A model generated the notes under the pieces. The model searched no databases, had not been told where the DNA came from, and saw only the letters and a list, made by a program, of their open reading frames with translations. Shown here piece by piece: positions 1 through 10,278 of a stretch of DNA of 64,000 nt. The stretch covers positions 9,519,001-9,583,000 of the forward strand of contig NC_068976.1 of NCBI RefSeq assembly GCF_016808095.1, read 5' to 3'. The translations under genes were made by a program, and so were the position numbers. Origin of the DNA: Vigna angularis (lineage: Eukaryota > Streptophyta > Magnoliopsida > Fabales > Fabaceae). The stretch's first letter is position 1. Each line of letters opens with the position of its first letter.

Positions 1-1194
1 GTTCGGTCATTGACTGGCGGTATTCCCTCTTGAAATTTAATCACGCTTGGTATATTTATCTAAAGGAATTGTATTGTATCTATCCTTTGGATTCAATCTA
101 AAATCTTTATACTTAAATTATTCTAAGTATTATTCCGAACTTCTAAAGTCAATTCCCTTTAATTGAGTCATGTATTTATAACGTCCGTCAGAGGACTGAG
201 GTTCGTTTCTGTTGTTCAGAAACGATTATTTCTCTGTACTGAAATAACGTTCGTCCTTATTTCGAAAAGGATGAACGTTCGTTAATTTATGAAAGTGGAA
301 CACAGAATGAAAATGTGAATAATAGAAATGGTGAAGGTGTGTGAACGTTATTTTAAGAGGAATATTGAAAGTGGATTTTAACGAACGTTCCAAGGAGGAA
401 CGTCTATATGACCTGAATGTGATAAGTTGTATAGTATGACCATGGTAAAATCGCTGATGGCTGATCATCCTGATATTCCGTGAGTGTTCATCCTCATGTA
501 GAGGGGAGTAGGTCATGTGTGGGAATGGCAGGAGGCCCTAGCCCTATTGAGTACTTTGAGGCTGATAGGGTTAACCTCGGGTGGCAGCTGATGGATGGTT
601 CCAGTTACTACATCACCCGGGTGCACGAACGCCTGCGGTTACTTGGATTCATACAGTCCGGACAGTCGTCATTTATGAGAGTTGGATAATTTATTTTATT
701 TGATTCATTGATGTATGTCTTGTGTGTTAATTTCTGATGTTAAATTGTATGTGAAATGTATGAATTAAATTACCTAAGCTTACCCTTGCAATTCCTTGTG
801 TTGTCTATTGGTTATGTACGTCCGTCTTGTCAATGCAATGATCATCCGTTGTGGATGTGAGCAGATGGAGAGGCGCCACTTGAAGAAATGCTGGAAGAAG
901 AAAATTTGGAGGACGCCAACCTAGTCGAGGTGGAGGTTAAGGCCGAACAGTAGATCGCTCGCTCTTTAGTAGTTGTTAGTGGGCTTTATGGTTGTTTTAG
1001 GACGTTCGGTTATTTTTTTGTAAACCGTTCGTTGTTAGCGTTCGCTGTTCTTGGACTTGATTATTGTAACGCTAATATTCCAGCCGTTCGACTTTTGGTC
1101 TCTGTTAGTTGTAAAGACTGTTTACTGTTTACTGTTTACTGTTAATTGTAATTAATTCTAATTAATGGTAATTACTATTTATTGGGATGTTACA
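1..1194 (+). mobile_element. 3' part of a chromovirus-type (Ty3/gypsy) LTR, truncated by window edge
   Basis: The segment ends in GGGATGTTACA at 1194, the usual end of Tekay/Del-type chromovirus LTRs. It shares a block near 775-870 with the LTRs ending at 10043 and 22907: 'acccttgca', 'atgatcatcc' and 'gagcagatgg' in the same order. CG-rich 'cgttcgtcc' words at about 245-420 resemble the minisatellite of the LTR at 7310-10043, which suggests the same subfamily. The 5' end lies outside the window, so its target-site duplication cannot be tested; the right flank begins CATAT. No internal retrotransposon sequence follows, so it is a solo LTR or the right LTR of an element. Short ORFs here are not believable genes. 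Confidence 0.72.
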
Positions 1195-2109
1195 CATATC
1201 TATGTCTTTGCATGGACAAATAAAATTTTGAATGTGAATACCTAAAGTGAAGATTCTCAACAAACAGAAAAGGATTTATAAGGACTTTTTCCTCAACCCT
1301 TTATATAAAGTGGTTTTCCAAGAACACAACATAAGTGATTAAGAGTTATCAAAATGTGGTCAATAATCATACCCAAAATTTTCTACATTGTAAGCTTCAC
1401 GAAAACATTGTTTGTCTTTATTTAAAAAACTAGAAAAGTGTATAAGATTTGTATCTATTAGAAGACATTGTCTTCAATTGGTGACCCAAACACTATGATC
1501 CTTTCTATCGCTTTTCATTGTAAAACTCTTTTAGCCAAAAATGGATGCATTCTAAAAAAATATTCAAGTCTTAGCCAAAAGTGCTTGTTGTTCCAAATAA
1601 CACCTAGGTTGTAAATTTGGAGTGGCTACTGCTCCAAATAATACATATGTTATTAGTTAGAAGTGGTAGTGTTTCAAATAATACTTTCAGTTGTTGGTTA
1701 GAGATGAATGAGTGTTCAAATAATACTCAGAGTTATCTAGTTAAGAGTGATTGAGTTTCAAATGATAGTTTTTTGTAACATTGGAATTTGGCTAATGAAA
1801 CTTGATCAAGTGATCAAGAACTAGACTTAATATGCATTTATAAACAAACCAGTATGGAAATTTCCAACATTAATTTTTTTTTACCTTAAAACTACTTAAA
1901 ATTGTATGTTATTAAAACTTTACTAACAAAATAAGGAAAGATTTGAAAAAAAACAACTAAGTTTTTAAAATGTTTTTAACATATTGTTTATCGCATTGAA
2001 AACTTATGCCTCTTTATACTTTGTTAAACACGTATTTGCAAAAGTTGCTAAAATGTTTTAAAACACCATTTAATTTCCCCTTTTGTATTTTTTTTCTCAT
2101 GTGTTCACA
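1195..2109 (+). mobile_element. probable degenerate copia LTR
   Basis: This stretch lies directly upstream of a degenerate tRNA-iMet primer site (2111-2123) and a copia gag fossil, so it is probably the decayed 5' LTR of that element, ending in TTCACA at 2109. It includes a short tandem array at about 1577-1770. The left boundary is not defined; it abuts the chromovirus LTR end. Confidence 0.45.
1577..1770. repeat. imperfect 40-42 bp tandem repeat, about 5 copies
   Basis: The word 'caaataa' recurs at 1594, 1634, 1675, 1717 and (mutated) 1759, spaced 40-42 bp. Each is preceded by a 'gtg..tgtt' block and followed by 'ttgttggtta'-like sequence. It lies inside the putative copia LTR. Confidence 0.6.
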
Positions 2110-2110
2110 A

Positions 2111-2123
2111 TTGGTATAAAAGC
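2111..2123 (+). other. degenerate retrotransposon primer-binding site
   Basis: The sequence ttggtataaaagc resembles the plant initiator-Met tRNA primer site TTGGTATCAGAGC with two mismatches. It follows a CA dinucleotide expected at an LTR end, and gag-like sequence starts about 40 bp downstream. Confidence 0.5.
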
Positions 2124-2164
2124 TTTGCTTCTAAAGTATTAAGTACCTTACAAAGCCTCCTACC

Positions 2165-2900
2165 TTGTTAAAAGAAGACTTTCTATACTTCAAAGACAAA
2201 ATGAAAACATACATGAAGTTCAAATACAATCAAAAGCTAGAAATCATCATTAGAGGAGATATTGTGATCAATACTCATAGAGAAAAGTGCGATAAGAAAG
2301 AGTTTGATAAGATCCAATTGACCAACAAAGCAATATACACTCTTATTTGTGCTATTTCTAAAAATAAAGACAAAAAAATTTGTAGGTTAAAGTCAACTAA
2401 GGTGACTTAGAACTCCTTAAAGATCAACTATGAAGGGAAGTTGTCACTATCATAAGGAAGTATGAATCTTTCTCTTTGAAGGATGGTGAACCTATAGATG
2501 ACATATTTGGATGAATACATATTGTTTTGTATGGATTATTAGCTACATGACAAGCATTTACAAAGGATTAAATAAACTTGAAGTTGTTGGAAAACACCAA
2601 ACATTTAGAGCCTAAAACAACGACCGTTGTAAAGGCCCATAATTTGAAGAAGTTCACATAGGATGAGCTATTGGGGATGTTGAGAGTCCATGAAATGTAT
2701 CTTCAAGATTGTGACAAAAATAAACCTTTTATGGTGTTTGAAAAAGGACTTCAAGAGAAAATAAAACAACCAAAAGTTAGACAAAAAGGACACTACAACT
2801 CTTAAAGCTTTATAAGAAATAGATGTTATATCTAAGGTTGAGCATGATAACGAGGAAATTTATGTCATGAAAGTTTAAGCAAATGCTTAAATTTAAAAGA
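2165..2900 (+). pseudogene. Ty1/copia gag (UBN2-type) fossil
   Basis: The first open stretch (2165-2410, 81 codons) begins with a pattern typical of copia gag N-terminal parts, an aromatic residue then K-x-K-M-x-x-Y/F (FLYFKDKMKTYMKF). Downstream, conceptual frames broken by several stops keep gag-like pieces, including NYEGKL and, near 2640-2700, a KKFT/DELLGMLRVHEMYL stretch that resembles the 'L-x-S-L-R-x-H-E' block of Sirevirus/copia gag. No ORF covers the whole domain, so it is dead. The primer-site remnant just upstream and a zinc-knuckle fossil at 3942-3983 belong to the same element. The copia assignment is by motif reading only; the Sirevirus sublineage is a guess. Confidence 0.6.
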
Positions 2901-3019
2901 CATGAAAACAAAAAGTTTCCTAATATAGAATAATCTATCTTATGAAGATCTTCTTAATAGCCATAATTTGATCTTTAAGTAATATTTGAAGCTAGAGCAA
3001 TACCTTAAAGCTTTTTGTA

Positions 3020-3600
3020 TTGTATGTGGTCAAAGATCTCTCAGTCCTGGTAACCAAAATCTTTGATTAACTAACTTAAGACAATGACATGATACCGTTT
3101 ACCGAGTACCTAGTGTTGGATAACATGTAGCCGATAGAATGACCATTAAATACTCTATGAGGAATAGATCACCTAGTCGGACACCAAATACCAGGTACCA
3201 AGTGTTATGTTTCTTGCACCAAGGCCTATATTTATTCTTTCGTAACAATGTTGCTCATAAAGTCAGGATATCACCTACCAGTATCTCCTTGTGCTTATTG
3301 GAGATATCCTCATGTTCAAAGACTTAACCAAAAATAAGTGCAATTTCTCACAAGTAAGCTGACCATTTGGCTTCTAGGCCGATAGGCCCATAACCATGGT
3401 CCATTAGGATATGACCCATGGTCAGCAAGGTATACTTAAAAACATTATTTTAATCATAGTTTGACCTCACCTTTCGCATTAATTCAAATTTAACAAGAAT
3501 CTTTGACCAAGTACTAACTTGAATGTCGGATGATCTTTTACAGGCACCTCATTATTTCATAGAGGACAAATGAAGCTTGAAGGACGAGTATCTAGTAGTG
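3020..3600. other. unassigned sequence interrupting the copia gag fossil
   Basis: More complex, GC-richer sequence lies between the N-terminal gag fossil and the zinc-knuckle fossil. It shows no gag similarity that I can read in any frame and may be a separate insertion. I could not find terminal repeats or a target-site duplication. The 62-codon ORF at 3139-3327 has no recognisable motif. Confidence 0.3.
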
Positions 3601-3941
3601 AAAAGTTTGTGAAGTAGAAGGCAACGTTACAGGAAACGTTCAGTTTCGTAAGATTGCTTTTCTTTTAGAACGCTAAAATATTAAGAAGAATCAATTTGAA
3701 AATAACGAGAAAGTGTCAAACCTAGAGAAGACGCACATGTCATACGCTAAGAAAATTAAAAATTCTAAGAAAAGTCATGTGCTACAAACATGATTTTCAA
3801 AAGTTTTTTAAGAGATTTAAAACATTAAATCTTTTTTTTTCTTTCAAACTCTAGATATGTATTTGATAAATATGGTCTTGGGTACAATTTGAAATGCAAG
3901 AAAAGGAAAAGAAAATATCTTAAAAAATTAAGAAAATAGAT

Positions 3942-3983
3942 TGCTAGCATTGTGACAAATTTGGACATGTAATTGGAAAATGT
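3942..3983 (+). pseudogene. gag CCHC zinc-knuckle fossil
   Basis: Conceptual translation gives C-x2-C-x4-H-x4-C (C-stop-H-C-D-K-F-G-H-V-I-G-K-C) flanked by lysines, as in retrotransposon nucleocapsids. One codon inside the knuckle is a TAG stop. It is on the same strand as the copia gag fossil at 2165-2900 and is probably the same element, split by unrelated DNA. Confidence 0.55.
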
Positions 3984-4554
3984 AAAAATAACAAGAAAAA
4001 AAAAACTAAGGCTAATAGGAAATTACCTAAAGTCAAGATAAACCCAAAGTCAAGACTCCTCAACTTGTGAAAACGTGATGGAGGCAAGTTCCTTCAAAAG
4101 AATAAGCGAAGGTAAGATATATGGTATTGATTATGAAATTCCTTATTGAATATTCTTTTACCCTTTTAGAATATTTTATTACCTTCTTACAAATCCTACA
4201 ATCTATTAAAAAAATTACAAATTCTTCCTCTTCTTTATTTCTTCTACAATCACTTTGCCTTCATCTTATACATCTTTCTTTGAATTATTCTCTTGTTTTC
4301 CTTCTTCCTATTTTCTCATTATGTTTCTTGTTTGTACCTTTTTATATTCTTGTAAATCCCTTCATCCTTCTTGATATGAGTTTTTTACATTCATAATCAC
4401 ATCATCATGTACTATCTTTACAATATTCCATTTCAAGACCATATATTTTTCCATTCTTAATTAAAGTTTTACCACACCAAACATAAGGAGGAATTGCTTG
4501 TAGAAATATACTTTGTACTAATTCTTTAAATTTGTGTGCAAATTCTATCTATCA

Positions 4555-4566
<12 letters not shown>

Positions 4567-4643
<77 letters not shown>
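4567..4643. repeat. (AT)n microsatellite
   Basis: Uninterrupted alternating AT, about 38 dinucleotide units. It produces a spurious Tyr-Ile ORF on the minus strand. Confidence 0.95.
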
Positions 4644-4649
<6 letters not shown>

Positions 4650-5010
4650 AAATAATAATAAAAAAATAAAGGTGATACTTCATCTATTTTACTCATTTTA
4701 ATATTTCTTTCTAAACTCATCATTTTTTTATAAAAAGAACTCTCATAATCAAATATTGGTTTTTAATTATATCTATATCAAAGGTAGAAAATAATCATTA
4801 ACACAAAGAAGACTTTTTATGTTTGTTATTTTTAGATTTTTCACTTTATTATAAGTTTGACATTAATGTAGGACACATAAATTTACCTCAGATGAAAACA
4901 TCTTATGTAAATTTACATTAGATTATCCTAAGTCTGACTTAAAAGCGACAATTTATGTTAGACTATACCAGGTATGACATAAAAAAAATTCTATTACCAA
5001 TAAAAAAAAA

Positions 5011-5395
5011 AGCTACAATGAAATGAACATTTTTTAGTTTGTTTTAGTTGTTTCTGTTATGTATCAAATGAATGATTTTTTTTATAAAGTTGAAGAAGAA
5101 TTAGTGAATAAAGAAGTCAAACTTAGGATAAAGGTTGTGTCACACAAAAAGAGAATCGAGTTGTATTAAGCATTGAAACCGAAGAAAGATTGAAATATCT
5201 AAGTTTTAGTTTATCCTCAATTTCATTATTCTTGAATATGTATAACTCAATAATCTTTCTGAGTGGCCCAACCTTTATCCTAAATTTGACTTCTCTACTC
5301 ACTAACCCTTCTTCAACTTTATAAAAAATCTTTCATTTGATACACAACACATAAAACTAAAACTATTTCATTGTATCTTTTTTGTTAGTGGTAGA
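5011..5395. repeat. long imperfect inverted repeat (foldback MITE-like)
   Basis: The left arm (about 5011-5130) and right arm (about 5270-5395) are near reverse complements. Matching pieces are 'acaatgaaat', 'gtatcaaatga', 'tataaagttgaagaag', 'ttagtga' and 'aggataaaggttg'. Arms are about 120 bp with a loop of about 140 bp. No clear target-site duplication was identified, and the surrounding repeat may be larger. Confidence 0.6.
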
Positions 5396-6464
5396 AACGA
5401 ACCAAGGTGAGAACCAAGGTTTAGTTTTTATTTTAAATGTTATGAAAGTCCAAAAGACAAACTTTTTTTATCACTACACCATACTCTTATAGTGACAAAC
5501 ACGATATACAAACAAAGGTGCTTTCATGCAAAGCCATGACCGAGTTTCCCAAAAAACAAAATCATAAATGAAAATACAATGTGTAGCAAACAAACTTCAA
5601 AAAACTTCAATGTTGAAACAAATCCGATAGAAAGTTTCCCCATGAGAAGCCCACCACGTAAGATGACTTGTAAATAACTGAATCACCAAACTAATATCAT
5701 TTTGTCATCGAAGAACAAAACCTAACTCAAAAAAACGTTTTCAGCATGTTTTTGTACATTAAGAAATAAGGAATAGAACCTAAATACGAAATTTAAAAAG
5801 AAATTTATGTCAGACTTCTATTGATGTATATAAAACAAAAAGTTTACATTGGTCAATAAGATATCTGACTTAATCATTTTCACTTATTTACAAAAATGTG
5901 ACGACACTTTTTTATATTGATTATTTTGTAGTTAGACATAAATTAGATAACTATTTTTATGTTAGTAATTCTCTTACTCTCATTTAATCTTTTTTTACAT
6001 TGTAACATTTGATTGATTTGACCACTTTAGAGACAAATATTTTTTAATTTGTAAAATATTTTATAACTTAATGAATATAATGATTAAATATTTTATTAAT
6101 CATTTTTATGTAAATTTTCCAATAGATTTAGTCCTTATTAATAGATAAAAAATTATACAACAAATAATCTTTAGATACAGACTCACATTCATTCCAATTT
6201 GGATGAAAAATACATACTCTATAGTTACTTATCTAAATCCAATATCTTATCATGTTACTAGTATTATACAACAAATAATCTTTATTCTAGGTACACACTC
6301 ACATTCATTTTAATTTACATACTTTGATTTGTATAATATATATAATTATCTAATTTTTACGGGGAGAATCTATAGTTACTTAGCTAAAATCAATACTTAT
6401 CATGTTATTTATTAGTAATTTAATATAGGATAAAGACAAAATATTTTTTTTAAAATAATTTCTA

Positions 6465-6470
<6 letters not shown>

Positions 6471-6515
<45 letters not shown>
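6471..6515. repeat. (AT)n microsatellite
   Basis: Uninterrupted alternating AT. Confidence 0.93.
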
Positions 6516-6518
<3 letters not shown>

Positions 6519-7074
6519 AAAATTATTTTAAAAAATTGTATTTTGTCTTTAAATTTTATAAAAATTCTGTAAAATATCTTACAAGTAAATAACACATGGA
6601 AATTATAATTTTACTGTAAAATTATATTTCTTATATAAGAAACACTTTATATATCGTTTATCTTTTATATTGATTTTATAAAGTATAAAAATAAAAAATG
6701 TATAAATTTAGTTTACAAATATAACACAATTTTTTATAATTTGAAAAAACAAATTAATTCTTCAATGTATAGATACTTTTTTAACTCGAAGTGTCTGACC
6801 CTTTAAGCAGCTTAATACATAATTTATTTTGTTTTGTGAATGTGTTATAGAGAAGTTCCCAACAAAATAAGCCAGCTAATAGATATTTGTTGAAAGTCAA
6901 AAGAAGTTGACAAAACATGGTACCTCATAATATATTTTCGACAATATCACGTAACATTAAACTTTTTAACGTGCATACAACGTATGCCACCTCAAATTAT
7001 TGACCGCCCGTACCTGTCAGAATTTCAAAATAGTTTGGTCAATGTGCGGTATTTGAATATGTGGAACATTTGCA

Positions 7075-7309
7075 TAATGCATACCTACCAACCATTACAC
7101 TAACATAAATTAATATCAACTATTTCAAGCAATTGATCTTTATAGAAAACTCAATCTTCTAGTAAATTTTTATTTGACAATTAATTCAATTGTCCTTGCA
7201 TCATACACCTTTATTTAGTTCATCTAAATTCGGTTTTGAAGTGGAATAGGATGGGAGAATAAGAGAGAGAAAATTATAAACGAAGAAAATATTTTGTTTA
7301 GATGAGGAG
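7075..7309. repeat. 235-bp direct repeat, left copy flanking solo LTR
   Basis: Base by base this copy is identical to 10044-10278. It ends exactly where the LTR begins (TGTAAGG at 7310). Five more bases to its left (TTGCA, 7070-7074) also match the last bases of the LTR at 10039-10043. The sequence is unique-looking AT-rich host DNA without LTR features. Confidence 0.93.
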
Positions 7310-8364
7310 TGTAAGGACTGTATATTCTTTGGAAAAGAATTGTGGTGGAGGTGGGCCTCATGTGGGTGGCTACACGTTTCTGGAAGAGGGAGGGGCGGTT
7401 ACCTAACAGCAGATGGTGCAACTGTAAGTGGTGGGGGCTCCATTCTTTCGGCAACATCAAAATGGGTAGTGGGTCTTCCCACTTTGGAGTGCTTCAGCCA
7501 CTAAGGGAGACACCATCATCTCCTTCGTTAATGGACACTGCACCAAGGAGTAGAAGGGAACGGTTGTGGTTCTTCCAGCAGTGGAGGGTCCAATTTATTT
7601 GTTTTCCCTTAAAAGTAAGAAGCCATGGATTCATGGGGTGTTGGTTCTGAACTTCGGGAAGAGTAGAATTCTTGCTGCCATATCGCTGAGAGGGGTGTTC
7701 GGTGCTGCATCTGGAGGAGCAATAGGCTTGCTGCAAAATCTGGAAAGGGAGAGCTGGCACTGTAGAAAAGGACTGGAACAGCAGAGGGAAGAGGAACACA
7801 GTGCAAAGATTGGTTCAAGATTTGCTAGGAGGTCTTCAAGAGGTAAGGGGAGTTGGATTTTTTTGGGATGTTGTTAGTGGTTGCATGAGTAGGATGCTGG
7901 AAATTTGTGGTTGTATGTATGGTTGGACTGAAATTGATGTGTTGATTCATGTATGTAATCTTATATGTTTTTGGAATTGAAGGAAATTGGAATTTCATAG
8001 CTTGTTAGTCGTTTGGAGAGGAAATGAGGTAGTGATTTTGAGTATTTGGGGTCTAGAGTGTTATTGAGCCTTTGGAACAGTTTCACCCACTGTATTATGA
8101 CTTGTTAGAGCCATCAAATTGATCAAAATAGGTGTAAAGTGGTAGAATTGGATTTTGAGTATCTAAGTTGTGAAAATTGGTGTTTTATGGTTGAATTTGA
8201 GTATGAATCCCTTAAGAATTGAATAAGGAACGTTTATAATCAATTAGGTAAGTCCAATCTAATATAAAACATGAATTTAGGGTGTTAGAAGTTAATAAAA
8301 AGGGTTGAAAATGGTAAATTGAGGTTCTAGCCTCAAATCTGCAGAATTCTGCATTCTGCAGAAT

Positions 8365-8450
8365 TCTCGCCCAGGCGCCCCTGTCGCGCCCAGGCGCCCC
8401 AGCCTCTGGAAGAGTCGCGCCTGGCATGTCGCGCCTGAGCGCGCGATGCT
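8365..8450. other. GC-rich block inside LTR
   Basis: Dense in 'gcgcc' and 'cgcgcc' words, including two copies of 'cgcgcccaggcgcccc' within 40 bp or close variants. A similar block occurs in the LTR at 20935-22907 (about 21660-21745). It contrasts sharply with the AT-rich surroundings. Confidence 0.75.
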
Positions 8451-8557
8451 AGAGTGAGCGTTCGTCCAATTTGATCTAAATTGGACGTTCGTCCGTTTTG
8501 AGCCATTGGACGTTCGTTCAAATGGCTCGATCAAGCGTTCGGCCTTTGTTCTCAGTT

Positions 8558-8757
8558 GAGCGTTCGTCCATTCGTCCAAACTGAGCGTTCGTCCATTCGT
8601 CCAAACCGAGCGTTCGTCCATTCGTCCAAACCGAGCGTTCGTCCATTCGTCCAAACCGAGCGTTCGTCCATTCGTCCAAACCGAGCGTTCGTCCATTCGT
8701 CCAAACCGAGCGTTCGTCCATTCGTCCAAACCGAGCGTTCGTCCATTCGTCCTTAAC
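8558..8757. repeat. 25-bp minisatellite, 8 copies
   Basis: Unit starts ('gagcgttcgtcc') fall at 8558, 8583, 8608, 8633, 8658, 8683, 8708 and 8733. Each unit carries two 'cgtcca' words. The middle copies are identical; the first has 'aaact' where the others have 'aaacc'. Looser 'gcgttcgtcc' words extend the array to about 8455-8905. Three units make 75 bp, so all frames stay open and give the repetitive DERSVWTNGRT-type translations, which are not genes. Confidence 0.95.
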
Positions 8758-10043
8758 ACATTGAGTTGAGCGTTCGTCCGAATAGCAGAGCGTTCGTCCA
8801 AATAGTGAGCGTTCGTTCCAAGCAGCGTTCGTCCGAATAGTTGGCGTTCGTCCAAACAGTGAGTGAGCGTTCGTCCAATAGTGTCCAGTGAATAGTGCTC
8901 GTCCAAATAGTATTTTACAAATATGTTGAATTTTAATTTCCTTTGCTTTTGGATTGAATTATATGTACCAATGTTTGGAATATTATCTATGACATGAATT
9001 ATGTGAATGTATGAAATATGTTGGAATTGTTGGGATAATATGGTGGTAGGTGATTTTTCATAATTGGGTTTAATGTAAGAGTAAGTTATGTTATTTAAAT
9101 ATTTCGGTTGCAATTTATGAATACATGTGCATGTAATCCAGATTGGTTGAAATGGTATGGTTATAAGTGGTTTATGAGGTACATGGTTCCAAAAGAAATA
9201 TCGTGAGTTTTAAATGGTGGGATTAAATCGAAAATTAAGATCCCTCGGTGGGATCAGTTAATGTATAGAATGAATGTAAGAGGCTTCCATATGGGGGGTC
9301 ATCCCTACACTCCAACGGTCTTTCATTCTCACTTAGAGAGGATTGACGCGTGTGGTGGGAGTAGAGGGAGGTCCCAGGGTAGACGCTATCACTGGAGGTC
9401 TATTCCGCGGTAACGGACTAACCTTGTGTATGGTCGGGTGAAACCCCTCGGCAATGGCTTTGCAAAGCAGTAGAGTCCATCACAAGTGCAGAACCCGCCC
9501 CAGCTCTACATACATTCTAGTCCGGACGAGTCGGTCTATAAAGTAACAAGTATTGTAATGTTAGTCTATCATGTTTGAATGACTTTTGCATGTCGTGTAA
9601 GTAGGTGAATTGTGGTTTAATGAGTATGCCCTAATTGTTCTTTTATACGAATCTAAGTATGATTATATGATTTACCTATGCCATATGTATAACATGCTTC
9701 TATATCTAGCTCACCCTTGCATTGTTTGTGTTGTGTGCTGTTTGGGTATGATTCTTTGGCAATGATCATCCACTTGGATGGGAGCAGATGTTGTCGCGGA
9801 GTTTCCCTTGGATCAAGAGCTAGAGGTTGCTGATTTTGCAGAATGGTCTTCTTAGAATTTCTTGATTGAACACTTGTAGTGTTTAATCCTTTCAATTGTT
9901 TAAGTTTAAATTCTTACTCCTTTTATTTGGATGACTGTAATTTATTACATTTAATTACACGTCAAAATTCTGACTGTTCTCTATATTTGAATGTTAACGT
10001 CCTTATTATATAATATTGATTATTATATAATTGGGATGTTGCA

Positions 10044-10278
10044 TAATGCATACCTACCAACCATTACACTAACATAAATTAATATCAACTATTTCAAGCA
10101 ATTGATCTTTATAGAAAACTCAATCTTCTAGTAAATTTTTATTTGACAATTAATTCAATTGTCCTTGCATCATACACCTTTATTTAGTTCATCTAAATTC
10201 GGTTTTGAAGTGGAATAGGATGGGAGAATAAGAGAGAGAAAATTATAAACGAAGAAAATATTTTGTTTAGATGAGGAG
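10044..10278. repeat. 235-bp direct repeat, right copy flanking solo LTR
   Basis: Identical to 7075-7309 over the full length, by eye. It begins directly after the LTR end and continues into host DNA (agataacaaaat) that does not occur after the left copy. Confidence 0.93.

Larger units (their letters stand above)
4084..6470. other. AT-rich intergenic DNA with a microsatellite and a foldback
   Basis: I found no supported gene here. The ORF at 4121-4396 is a low-complexity hydrophobic run without a recognisable domain. The region contains the (AT)n tract at 4567-4643 and an inverted repeat at 5011-5395, described separately. Confidence 0.5.
7310..10043 (+). mobile_element. solo LTR of a chromovirus-type (Ty3/gypsy) retrotransposon
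   Basis: The 2.73-kb unit starts TGTAAGG and ends GGGATGTTGCA. It contains the LTR block shared with the other LTRs here: 'tatctagctcaccc' near 9705, 'gatcatccacttggatggga' near 9765, then 'gagcagatgttgtc'. No primer site, polypurine tract, gag or pol sequence is present, so it is a solo LTR. Its middle holds a GC-rich segment (about 8365-8450) and a CG-rich minisatellite (8455-8905). It is not flanked by the usual 5-bp duplication but by a perfect 235-bp direct repeat. ORFs across it, including a 273-codon minus-strand ORF, are by-products of the repeat. Confidence 0.85.

Noticed and set aside
7342..7877. Overlapping ORFs of about 100 codons on both strands
   Set aside because: They lie in the 5' part of a solo LTR and have no shared domain or codon bias that would support a gene.
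8558..8757. Regular repeats resembling a CRISPR array
   Set aside because: Units are contiguous 25-bp tandem copies with no unique spacers, in a plant LTR. It is a minisatellite.
8292..9113. 273-codon minus-strand ORF with DERSVWTNGRT-like repeats
   Set aside because: It is an in-frame reading of the 25-bp minisatellite and flanking LTR sequence. The repeat keeps all frames open because three units make 75 bp. No domain and no gene context.
7305..10048. A 5-bp target-site duplication for the LTR at 7310-10043
   Set aside because: The flanks AGGAG and TAATG do not match. The 235-bp repeat takes the place of the usual duplication.
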